10,024 nt of DNA from Paracoccaceae bacterium (GTDB lineage Bacteria > Pseudomonadota > Alphaproteobacteria > Rhodobacterales > Rhodobacteraceae): NCBI GenBank assembly GCA_002746395.1, contig NVXA01000004.1, positions 161,757-171,780 on the forward strand, given 5' to 3'. Below the pieces are notes generated by a model that was not told the origin of the DNA, searched no databases, and saw only the letters and a list, made by a program, of their open reading frames with translations. How positions within the stretch are numbered: the first letter of the stretch is position 1; each line of letters starts with the position of its first letter. The position numbers and the translations under genes were made by a program. Shown here one piece after another: positions 1 to 5,609 of this stretch.

Positions 1-135
1 GCATCGGGCGGCGCAAAGTTGAACGATGTGGTGGTGACGGATGCCGGCACGATGGTATCGGCGGATATGATTGCCGCGACGGTCAAATTGTCAGCCGGCA
101 AAAAACGCCATGCTTTGGTGAAAATAGAAGGTTAA
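1..135 (+). CDS. tyrS: C-terminal end of tyrosyl-tRNA synthetase (partial)
   Basis: Frame 1 is open from the first base to a TAA at 133-135 and gives 44 residues; the N-terminal part lies outside the window. The tail contains [13 protein letters not shown] followed by [16 protein letters not shown]. This is the pattern I associate with the C-terminal S4-like RNA-binding domain of bacterial tyrosyl-tRNA synthetases: a short strand with LND..VTD, then a GKK-x-H/F-x-L-V-K end. The enzyme charges tRNA-Tyr with tyrosine in the cytoplasm, and the S4 domain holds the tRNA. The catalytic HIGH and KMSKS motifs cannot be checked because they are upstream of the window. Another S4-domain protein is possible, but the length after the LND motif fits TyrRS best. 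A hairpin terminator follows. Confidence 0.72.
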   Translation, partial: ASGGAKLNDVVVTDAGTMVSADMIAATVKLSAGKKRHALVKIEG

Positions 136-163
136 CCACACTTTCATAATGTTGAATGTGTCG

Positions 164-200
164 CACCCCGCCCTTCTTGTATTGGCGGGGTGTTACATTA
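164..200 (+). terminator. Hairpin terminator after tyrS
   Basis: A perfect 9-base stem, CACCCCGCC at 164-172 and GGCGGGGTG at 184-192, has an 11-base loop. It begins 28 bases after the tyrS stop. The tail is TTACATTAA, only weakly T-rich, so termination may be partial or assisted. Confidence 0.55.
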
Positions 201-233
201 AGTGAGTGCAAACAAACTATACCAGTTACACTC

Positions 234-237
234 AGGA
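234..237 (+). promoter_or_regulatory. Ribosome binding site that fixes the carrier start at 245
   Basis: AGGA lies 7 bases before the ATG at 245. The upstream in-frame GTG at 206 has no comparable site and would add 13 polar residues ahead of the first membrane helix. Confidence 0.65.
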
Positions 238-244
238 CATTCCC

Positions 245-1207
245 ATGAAACAAATCGCCTTAATCCTATCCGCCGTAATCCTTGGCCTAAGCTTTGGGTA
301 TTTCACCCACGGCCTTACCTTTTCGTCACTCGTGTGTCTGGTTGCCGGTATATTCCTTGTGACGCCCAGCTTGTTCAAGTTTCAGGTATCGGACGTGGCG
401 ATCATCAAGGATAACCTGCCGAGCGTCTTTAAAAACTTGTGGATCAATTATTTGCTTTTAACGGCTGTGGCGCTGGCCATCGGATTTGCAAGTCAGGACA
501 TCGGTATTGCCGCCGCGCTGTTCTTGCTGGCCCTTTTGCCCGGTGGTGGCATGGTGATGATGTGGATCAAACAAAGCGGTGCTAATGTTAAGCTCGGTTT
601 TGTGATTTTCATGCTTAACCTGTTGTTGTTGCTGCCAGTTACGTTGATATTCGGGCAATTTCAGAACCTGTTTGGTGGCTGGTTCCCTGCACCGGATCTT
701 ACGGCAGTATCGGATATGAGCGCAGGTAACGGCGTTAAGCCCTTGGCGCCTTTCATGATCCTGATTGTGTTTCCGTTCATCCTCAGCCGTATTGCCCTTA
801 AGTTTTTCCCCGGTGTGGTTACGTTTACCGGCAAGCATCAGCAGTTGATCTCCAAGGCGACAATGTTCGGAATTGTTTTGTACCTATTCTCCCTTTCAAC
901 AGCGCAACTGCTGTTCCAAGTTGGAATTATGGATTTGGTTAAAGCACTTGTCGCGACATCCGCGTTCTATGCCGTGGTAATTGCCGTTGCGATATTTGCG
1001 ACTGATCTGACACCAAACGGGAAATCGGTTTTCTGGCATATCGCGACCCGCTATATCACGCTGGCGCTAATTCTAGCGGTGTTCAGCGTCGAGACATATG
1101 GTGCGACCTTTATCCTGCCGATTATGTTTGCCTATTTCATCCAGATCGGGGCCGCCGGTTTCCTTGCTGAGCGCGAGGGGAAAACAAAATCGGGCCAACC
1201 TGCTTAA
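245..1207 (+). CDS. ACR3/BASS-superfamily membrane carrier lacking the ACR3 cysteine
   Basis: This 320-residue protein is almost entirely hydrophobic, with roughly ten membrane segments, typical of the bile acid/Na+ symporter (BASS) fold that includes ACR3 arsenite exporters. The ATG at 245 is preferred over an upstream GTG at 206 because AGGA at 234-237 sits 7 bases before it. Around residues 99-126 the pattern PGGGMVMMW, then a charged turn, then a helix with FMLN, resembles the fourth-helix region of ACR3 proteins, where the family has a conserved cysteine followed by MV-x-x-W. Here that position is glycine, and the only cysteine in the protein is Cys31. That cysteine is essential for arsenite transport in characterised ACR3 proteins, so another substrate is likely. 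No arsR or arsC is nearby. It lies alone between the tyrS terminator and a convergent gene. The family call is fairly sure; the substrate is unknown. Confidence 0.75.
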   Translation: MKQIALILSAVILGLSFGYFTHGLTFSSLVCLVAGIFLVTPSLFKFQVSDVAIIKDNLPSVFKNLWINYLLLTAVALAIGFASQDIGIAAALFLLALLPGGGMVMMWIKQSGANVKLGFVIFMLNLLLLLPVTLIFGQFQNLFGGWFPAPDLTAVSDMSAGNGVKPLAPFMILIVFPFILSRIALKFFPGVVTFTGKHQQLISKATMFGIVLYLFSLSTAQLLFQVGIMDLVKALVATSAFYAVVIAVAIFATDLTPNGKSVFWHIATRYITLALILAVFSVETYGATFILPIMFAYFIQIGAAGFLAEREGKTKSGQPA

Positions 1208-1217
1208 GACTGGCCCG
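1180..1217 (-). terminator. Minus-strand terminator of the DUF3179 gene, inside the carrier gene end
   Basis: The stem CGGGCCA at 1191-1197 pairs with TGGCCCG at 1211-1217, with a 13-base loop. Read on the minus strand, the hairpin comes 14 bases after the DUF3179 stop and is followed by ATTTTGTTTT, a good U-rich tail. The left arm and loop cover the last codons and the stop of the convergent carrier gene (ends 1207). Confidence 0.7.
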
Positions 1218-1231
1218 GCAGGGCTAACACC

Positions 1232-2200
1232 CTAGTTACCCAGCATCCATTCCCCGTCTGGCTCAAAGGCGTGGAACGCAAAGGCGAAGGCGACGTCGTG
1301 GATGACGTCTTCGCCAGTTACAGCGTCAAAGACGCGGATGCTGCCAATGTCGCGCGCATCAGATATGCGCCGCGCACCAAGGGCCGAGGCCATGCCGGAT
1401 TTCCAGACGATCCGCACGCCTGCCTCGGTGATCTCTTCGGCCTCGCTTAGGCGCTCAAGGGGCCATGCGCGGTTGCCAACCGTCACGACACGCGCCAGTG
1501 GCGAGATGCCGAAGGGCGGGTTTTCACCCCGATACAGGAACGGTTGCGCGGATTGATCATAGCCCGCGTATGGGTTCGCGCCATACTGGCGGCGAAAATT
1601 AGTTGGCTGGTCCATAACTTCACCGTTGGGGTTGCGCGCACGAAATTCCCCCAAGGATTCCATCCAGCTGACAACTTGGGTCAATTGTTTTCCCGTCATA
1701 TCGCCAACGATGCCCTCGCCGGTGAATTGCAGCCACCAGCTTTCGGTTTGGCGATCAAACATCACCATGTTGGAGGCCATCAGATTGCCGGACACTCCGA
1801 AATCCAGAACTTGCCCGTCAAGGCGGCGGTCAAATACCAGCGCGGAATTGCACAGCGGGCAGAAGGTTACCGCCACCGGAACATCACCGATCACGTCATT
1901 GGCAATCTCGTGCCACGTCAGATAACGAATGGGATAGGCCCGCGGGGCGACGCCGTCCATTTCAACGGTCAGAACCGGTTCGCGTTCGGAAAATTCGACA
2001 TCCACGACCGGAACAAGATCAACGCTGCTTAACGCCGGAATGCCGTCTTTGCCCGGACCGCCGGACATTATCCCGCCTAAATCAACGGAGGTGTTGGTGA
2101 AATCTGTATCAGGCCAGCCGCGTATCAGGCTGGAAGACTGGGCGAAGGCCGGCAGCGTGATCGCTGACAGCATCAGGGTCAGTAAGATTTTACGGAACAT
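1232..2200 (-). CDS. Exported DUF3179 domain protein
   Basis: This is a 322-residue protein. Residues 1-20 look like a Sec signal peptide: a lysine at position 4, a hydrophobic core, then AFA before a likely cleavage after Ala20. The body matches DUF3179. It has a W-H-E motif at 96-98, the hallmark VTFCPLCNSALVFDR with cysteines at 114 and 117, then FGVSGNL and a Q-T-E-S-W-W segment. The biochemical role of DUF3179 is not established. The conserved CPLC pair suggests metal binding or redox chemistry outside the cytoplasm, but this is inference. The ATG at 2200 has AGGGAG 4 bases upstream (2205-2210). The gene appears monocistronic, with its own terminator at 1180-1217 and a dyad-rich leader upstream. 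Family assignment is strong. Confidence 0.85.
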   Translation of the reverse strand: MFRKILLTLMLSAITLPAFAQSSSLIRGWPDTDFTNTSVDLGGIMSGGPGKDGIPALSSVDLVPVVDVEFSEREPVLTVEMDGVAPRAYPIRYLTWHEIANDVIGDVPVAVTFCPLCNSALVFDRRLDGQVLDFGVSGNLMASNMVMFDRQTESWWLQFTGEGIVGDMTGKQLTQVVSWMESLGEFRARNPNGEVMDQPTNFRRQYGANPYAGYDQSAQPFLYRGENPPFGISPLARVVTVGNRAWPLERLSEAEEITEAGVRIVWKSGMASALGARRISDARDIGSIRVFDAVTGEDVIHDVAFAFAFHAFEPDGEWMLGN

Positions 2201-2213
2201 AATGCTCCCTTTC

Positions 2214-2241
2214 CTGTTGTGTAGGTTTAACCTGCCAACAG
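2214..2241 (-). promoter_or_regulatory. Nested dyad in the DUF3179 leader
   Basis: CTGTTG at 2214-2219 pairs with CAACAG at 2236-2241. Between them is a perfect 11-base palindrome, AGGTT-T-AACCT, at 2223-2233. It sits 3 bases upstream of the ribosome binding site of the minus-strand DUF3179 gene, so it could be an operator or an RNA hairpin that controls translation. No regulator can be assigned from the sequence. Confidence 0.4.
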
Positions 2242-2278
2242 AAAGACCACAGCGCTACCCCTGCTCACGTCAAGTTGA

Positions 2279-2314
2279 GCGAAAGAGAAAAGGGCGGAGT
2301 TTCCCCCGCCCTTT
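2279..2314 (-). terminator. Terminator after the anchored cyclophilin gene
   Basis: A 9-base perfect stem, AAAGGGCGG at 2289-2297 and CCGCCCTTT at 2306-2314, has an 8-base loop. On the minus strand it lies 21 bases after the stop codon and continues as TTCTCTTTC, giving a T-rich tail. It closes the minus-strand gene run. Confidence 0.8.
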
Positions 2315-2335
2315 CAAAAACTGCTTTTATGGATC

Positions 2336-2986
2336 TTAAAGGTCGGATTTCACCCGAACCGTTGCCATATAGTCGGGGTCCTCAAACACCGAACCGTTCG
2401 CGCCGCTGTCACCGCGTTTGATCGCTTGAACAAACTCCATACCGCTGATCACACGACCGATGACGGTATATTGTCCGTCAAGAAAGCCCGCATCATCAAA
2501 CATGATGAAAAACTGCGAGTTTGCCGAATCCGGATCGTTGCTGCGCGCCATGCCGATAATACCTTCGACATAGGTGATGTTCGAAAACTCGGCTGGCAGG
2601 TTGGGCAGATCTGAGCCACCCATGCCGGACATGCGATAGTCATATCCCTCTAGCTTGCCGAATTCCACGTCGCCGGTTTGCGCCATGAAACCGTCAATCA
2701 CGCGGTGGAACACGATCCCGTCGTAAGCACCGGAGCGCGCCAACTCTTTGATACGCTCAACATGCAACGGCGCGAGGTCGGGGCGCATCAGGATTTCAAC
2801 AGTCCCGGCCCCCTCGCCCGCGATTTCGATTACCAGAATATTTTCATCTGCGGAAACTGCAGCGGTGGTTTCATTGCCACCGACCACGACTTGCGTGGGT
2901 TTGTTCGCAAGGAACAAGTATCCACTGCCAAGAATGGCCAAAATGGCAATAAAACCACCAAAAAGCTTTTTCTGTGCTTTAGACAT
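2336..2986 (-). CDS. Membrane-anchored cyclophilin-type peptidyl-prolyl isomerase
   Basis: This 216-residue protein catalyses cis-trans isomerisation of Xaa-Pro bonds, probably on the outer face of the cytoplasmic membrane. Residues 1-7 are basic (MSKAQKK) and residues 8-27 form one hydrophobic helix without a clear cleavage site, so it is probably an anchored protein facing the periplasm. A linker follows to about residue 47, then a cyclophilin domain. Active-site residues are visible by alignment to human CypA: Arg95, Phe100, Met101 and Gln103 in FHRVIDGFMAQTGD, and Gln158/Phe160 in NSQFFIMF. The CypA tryptophan position is Phe168. The ATG at 2986 overlaps the stop of the upstream cyclophilin gene (ATGTCTAA, 8 bases), suggesting translational coupling. 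An in-frame TTG at 2995 would add 3 residues and is less likely. The family is certain; the location is inferred. Confidence 0.88.
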   Translation of the reverse strand: MSKAQKKLFGGFIAILAILGSGYLFLANKPTQVVVGGNETTAAVSADENILVIEIAGEGAGTVEILMRPDLAPLHVERIKELARSGAYDGIVFHRVIDGFMAQTGDVEFGKLEGYDYRMSGMGGSDLPNLPAEFSNITYVEGIIGMARSNDPDSANSQFFIMFDDAGFLDGQYTVIGRVISGMEFVQAIKRGDSGANGSVFEDPDYMATVRVKSDL

Positions 2987-3485
2987 CTGCCGCAACTTTA
3001 ACCGAGATCATACGATCAGGATTTGGTGCAGGCTCGCCGCGCTGGATTGCGTCCACGTGCTGCATGCCGTCAATCACGCGACCAAATACGGTGTATTGGT
3101 TGTTAAGGAAGTGACCAGCATCGAACATGATGAAGAACTGCGAGTTGGCAGAATCAGGGTTTTGGCTACGCGCCGCGCCCAGAACGCCTTTGTCGAACGG
3201 CAGGCTGGAAAATTCAGCAGGCACGTTTGGATATTCGGAACCACCTGTGCCCGCGGCACGTAGGTTGAAATTGTTTTCCATGTTGCCGTTTTGAACGTCA
3301 CCGGTTTGCGCCATGAAGCCGTCAATCACGCGGTGGAAAGCGACGTTGTCGTATTTGCCTTCGCGAGTCAGCGTTTTGAAACGCTCAACATGCTTGGGGG
3401 CCACATCGGGCAGAAGCTCGATCGTGACGTTGCCGTCTTTAAGTTCGATGATAACGGTATTTTCCGGGTCTTTGATATCGGCCAT
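2979..3485 (-). CDS. ppiB: Cytosolic cyclophilin-type peptidyl-prolyl isomerase
   Basis: This 168-residue single-domain cyclophilin has no signal peptide, so it should act in the cytoplasm as a protein-folding proline isomerase. It has the catalytic pattern FHRVIDGFMAQTGD (Arg52, Phe57, Met58, Gln60) and NSQFFIMF (Gln116, Phe118). The tryptophan that confers high cyclosporin affinity in CypA is Phe126, as is common in bacterial PpiB. The ATG at 3485 has a perfect AGGAGG at 3491-3496, 5 bases upstream. The stop overlaps the start of the membrane-anchored paralogue by 8 bases, so the two form a co-translated pair. They share most active-site blocks and probably arose by tandem duplication. Confidence 0.92.
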   Translation of the reverse strand: MADIKDPENTVIIELKDGNVTIELLPDVAPKHVERFKTLTREGKYDNVAFHRVIDGFMAQTGDVQNGNMENNFNLRAAGTGGSEYPNVPAEFSSLPFDKGVLGAARSQNPDSANSQFFIMFDAGHFLNNQYTVFGRVIDGMQHVDAIQRGEPAPNPDRMISVKVAADV

Positions 3486-3556
3486 TGTTGCCTCCTGATT
3501 AATGTTGTCAGGAAACTATGTCGCCTTCACCCGAAACAAAAGGGGTTGCGACAATT

Positions 3557-4045
3557 TTAGGCGAATTTTTTATGCAAAGCTTCGGCAACGGAGGCAGGCA
3601 CGAATTTGGAAATATCCCCGCCAAGGCGGCAAATTTCCTTGACCAGTTTCGATGCAATCGCCTGATGTCCTGCGTCTGCCATCAAAAACACAGTCTCGAT
3701 TTCCGCATTCATGACACGGTTCATGCCGACCATCTGGAATTCATACTCGAAATCCGAGACAGCGCGCAGGCCGCGGATGATCGTCTTGGCCCCAACATCC
3801 GTGGCGCAATCAATCAACAGGTTTTCAAACGGATGCACGACGATTTCGGAGCCGTTACAGTCGATCTTGGCGCATTCTTCCTCGATCATGGCGACGCGCT
3901 CTTCAAGGGTGAACAACGGGCCTTTATCGCGGTTGATGGCCACACCAATCACGAGGCGGTCCACCAGCGTGCAAGCTCGCGAAATGATGTCGCGATGACC
4001 AAGGGTCACCGGATCGAATGTTCCTGGGTACAAACCTGTGCGCAT
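3557..4045 (-). CDS. coaD: Phosphopantetheine adenylyltransferase
   Basis: This 162-residue enzyme performs the penultimate step of coenzyme A synthesis: 4'-phosphopantetheine plus ATP gives dephospho-CoA and pyrophosphate, in the cytoplasm. The sequence shows the nucleotidyltransferase signature GTFDPVTLGH (T-x-G-H at 14-17), Lys41 before LFTLEERV, the RGLR-x-x-SDFEYE block beginning at Arg91, and the C-terminal IASKLVKEI block at 130-138. Length is as expected for the family. The start is the ATG at 4045, because GGAG at 4053-4056 is 7 bases upstream; an in-frame TTG at 4051 would be too close to that site. It lies between a CBS-domain gene and ppiB on the same strand with short gaps, so it may be part of a loose minus-strand transcription unit. 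CoA supply has no special link to these neighbours. Confidence 0.95.
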   Translation of the reverse strand: MRTGLYPGTFDPVTLGHRDIISRACTLVDRLVIGVAINRDKGPLFTLEERVAMIEEECAKIDCNGSEIVVHPFENLLIDCATDVGAKTIIRGLRAVSDFEYEFQMVGMNRVMNAEIETVFLMADAGHQAIASKLVKEICRLGGDISKFVPASVAEALHKKFA

Positions 4046-4102
4046 ATACAAACTCCACTTTTGTGCAATGCAGCATTATTCTGCACCACCCGTCAAGAGG
4101 GT

Positions 4103-4540
4103 TTAAATATTTCCGGCCAGCATTTCTGCCATTGAGTCATTCTCGAACTGCACTTCCTTGATCCGTGCAGCCACCACATCCCCGATTGAAATGACACCGA
4201 CAAGCTTGCCATCCTCCATCACCGGCATGTGCCGAAAGCGCCCGTCGCTCATCATTTGCATGACTTGTTGGGTGGTATCCGTGGGCGCGCAAGATTTAAC
4301 GTTGGAGGTCATCAGCGCCGATACAAGATCGGTCAAACACCCCGAACCACTGCGACCAAGTGCGCGCACGATATCGCGTTCCGACAGGATTCCGTCAATC
4401 TCGTTACCAGCATCGCGCACAATCACCGCCCCAATTCGCATCTCCGAAAGCAATTCAGCGGCGGCTGAAATCTTATCGGTTGTGGCCACGGAAATGATTT
4501 TTCCGATTTGTTTGGTGGAAAGGATATCGCGTACGAGCAT
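4103..4540 (-). CDS. Stand-alone protein with two CBS domains
   Basis: This 145-residue protein consists almost only of two CBS motifs, at about 8-62 and 74-130. Each ends in the typical strand-plus-aspartate pattern: GILSERD at 50-56 and GVISIGD at 115-121. The block GRFRHMPVMEDGKLVGVIS is characteristic of small CBS-pair proteins common in proteobacteria. CBS pairs bind adenosine nucleotides (AMP, ATP, sometimes NAD or SAM) and act as energy-state sensors or regulatory modules; the partner of this protein is not visible. The ATG at 4540 has AGGGAGA at 4546-4552 as its ribosome site. The gene lies 54 bases downstream of lysR and 57 bases upstream of coaD. Domain assignment is firm, specific function unknown. 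Confidence 0.88.
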   Translation of the reverse strand: MLVRDILSTKQIGKIISVATTDKISAAAELLSEMRIGAVIVRDAGNEIDGILSERDIVRALGRSGSGCLTDLVSALMTSNVKSCAPTDTTQQVMQMMSDGRFRHMPVMEDGKLVGVISIGDVVAARIKEVQFENDSMAEMLAGNI

Positions 4541-4568
4541 GGTTTTCTCCCTGTTATTTTATGGTTTT

Positions 4569-4598
4569 ATCGTGCATCACGACGCTGTTACCTGTCAA
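4569..4598 (-). promoter_or_regulatory. Possible promoter for the CBS-domain gene
   Basis: A perfect -35 hexamer TTGACA (4598 down to 4593) overlaps the lysR stop region. Eighteen bases on is CACGAT (4574 to 4569), a poor -10 with 3 of 6 matches. A better -10-like GATAAA is too far away. Support comes mainly from the -35 and its position before the gene. Confidence 0.28.
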
Positions 4599-5503
4599 GT
4601 AAGCGCCTCTAGTCTTTGGACCTCAAGGCGGATTTTCTTGGCGAATACTTCGGCAAAGCGGTTCAAACGCTCCACCCGTTGGTCGTCTTTATGGCGGATC
4701 AGGTAAAAACTGCGTTTTAACGACAACTGGTCCGTCAGTATCTTTTTAAGTTCGGGGAAGGTCGGAATCGCGAAATCATGGACGATGCAAACCCCTGCCC
4801 CGCGCCGCGCCCAGTTCAGCTGTACCGAAAAACTGTTGGAGGTCAGGTCCGGCTGCAAATCCTTGCCTGCATCGCCTAAATAATCGAGTTCCTGATCGAA
4901 AATCAGATCACTGATATACCCGATCATGCGGTGGTCTTTCAGGTCCGCCAGTTTGGTGATCTTCGGGTGGGTTTTCAGATATTCCTCGCTGGCGGCCAAG
5001 TGCAGATGATAGTCCGTTATCCGCTGCACCGTCAGCCGCCCCGCTTGTGGTGGAGATACCGTCACAGCCATATCTGCTTCGCGTTTGGACAGGTTGAACA
5101 CCCGCGGCAGCGCAACCAGTTGCACCTCCAACCCCGGATTTTCATCGACAATCTCGGCGCAAACTTGCGGTAAAAGGTAATTGGCGGACCCATCGGGCGC
5201 ACCGATACGAATGCTGCCGGAAAGGACGTTGGATTGGCCCTTCACCTCGGATTCTGCGGTCAGCAGGGATTGTTCCATCATGCTGGCATGGGTCATCAGG
5301 CGCAGACCTGCATCGGTCAGATCGTATCCTTGCGGGCTTTTGGTGAAAAGCCGCGCGGTCAGGTCTTCTTCCAACCTTTGCACACGCCGCCCCACGGTTG
5401 CGGGGTCCATTTTCAAGGCCCGGCCCGCGTTTGACAGACTGTTAAGCCTTGCCACCTGCAAGAAAACCTTCAAATCATCCCAACGTAATTTACTGATGGA
5501 CAT
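4595..5503 (-). CDS. LysR-family transcriptional regulator, divergent from mmsA
   Basis: This 302-residue protein has an N-terminal winged helix-turn-helix at about residues 8-66, including the LysR pattern DDLKVFLQVARLNSLSNAGRAL, then a VGRRVQRLEEDL recognition and wing segment. An effector-binding domain covers the remainder, starting near the GSIRIGAPDG strand. The ATG at 5503 is chosen because AAAGGG at 5509-5514 lies 5 bases upstream; an in-frame ATG at 5518 would add five residues and has a poorer site. It is transcribed away from mmsA across a dyad-rich gap of about 100 bases, the classic arrangement for a LysR protein that regulates its neighbour and itself. A role in controlling valine or methylmalonate-semialdehyde catabolism is inferred from position only; the ligand is not predictable. 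Confidence 0.9.
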   Translation of the reverse strand: MSISKLRWDDLKVFLQVARLNSLSNAGRALKMDPATVGRRVQRLEEDLTARLFTKSPQGYDLTDAGLRLMTHASMMEQSLLTAESEVKGQSNVLSGSIRIGAPDGSANYLLPQVCAEIVDENPGLEVQLVALPRVFNLSKREADMAVTVSPPQAGRLTVQRITDYHLHLAASEEYLKTHPKITKLADLKDHRMIGYISDLIFDQELDYLGDAGKDLQPDLTSNSFSVQLNWARRGAGVCIVHDFAIPTFPELKKILTDQLSLKRSFYLIRHKDDQRVERLNRFAEVFAKKIRLEVQRLEALT

Positions 5504-5506
5504 CGC

Positions 5507-5573
5507 TACCCTTTGCATAATTGCACTATGTTTTTACCATATTGCCTCTATGAGCTGCAAAAATGCAAGGGTA
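5507..5573. promoter_or_regulatory. lysR-mmsA operator region with nested repeats
   Basis: A long inverted repeat frames the gap. The left arm at 5507-5525 reads TACCCTTTGCATAATTGCA; the right arm at 5556-5573, read on the minus strand, is TACCCTTGCATTTTTGCA. Each arm carries a TGCA-N4-TGCA dyad (5514-5525 and 5556-5567), 42 bases apart, close to four helical turns. Each also fits the LysR T-N11-A pattern (5513-5525 and 5556-5568). Between them are two CATA-N7-TATG dyads at 5516-5530 and 5538-5552, offset by 22 bases. The left arm overlaps the lysR ribosome site, which fits autoregulation. Binding by this LysR protein is an inference. Confidence 0.6.
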
Positions 5574-5577
5574 TGAT
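5572..5577 (+). promoter_or_regulatory. Possible -10 element for mmsA
   Basis: TATGAT matches the -10 consensus at 5 of 6 bases and overlaps the right arm of the operator region. No good -35 lies 16-18 bases upstream, as is common for activator-dependent promoters. A start near 5584 would put the left arm at about -65, the usual LysR recognition position. Confidence 0.35.
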
Positions 5578-5609
5578 CGCCCCAGACTTGATTCCAACGG
5601 GAGAGAACC

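Noticed and set aside
206..244. GTG start giving a 333-residue version of the carrier
   Set aside because: It has no good ribosome site and adds a polar stretch before the first helix, whereas the ATG at 245 has AGGA at the right distance.
2268..2273. TTGACG on the minus strand as a -35 for the DUF3179 gene
   Set aside because: The sequence 17 bases on is GTGGTC, which is not a -10; it is also part of a short GCTCA/TGAGC repeat with no clear meaning.
2987..2995. TTG start for the anchored cyclophilin
   Set aside because: It adds only three residues, uses a rare start codon and lacks a ribosome site; the ATG overlapping the upstream stop is the usual coupled arrangement.
3519..3553. Hairpin TGTCGC/GCGACA with inner ACCC/GGGT after coaD as a terminator
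   Set aside because: The stem is interrupted by an uneven bulge and there is no T-run after it on the minus strand.
4046..4051. TTG start for coaD
   Set aside because: Only one base would separate it from GGAG; the ATG at 4045 has 7-base spacing and gives the standard N-terminus.
4068..4096. TTGACG on the minus strand before coaD as a -35 element
   Set aside because: The -10 candidates at 17-18 bases match poorly (CTGCAT, TGCATT), so no promoter is claimed.
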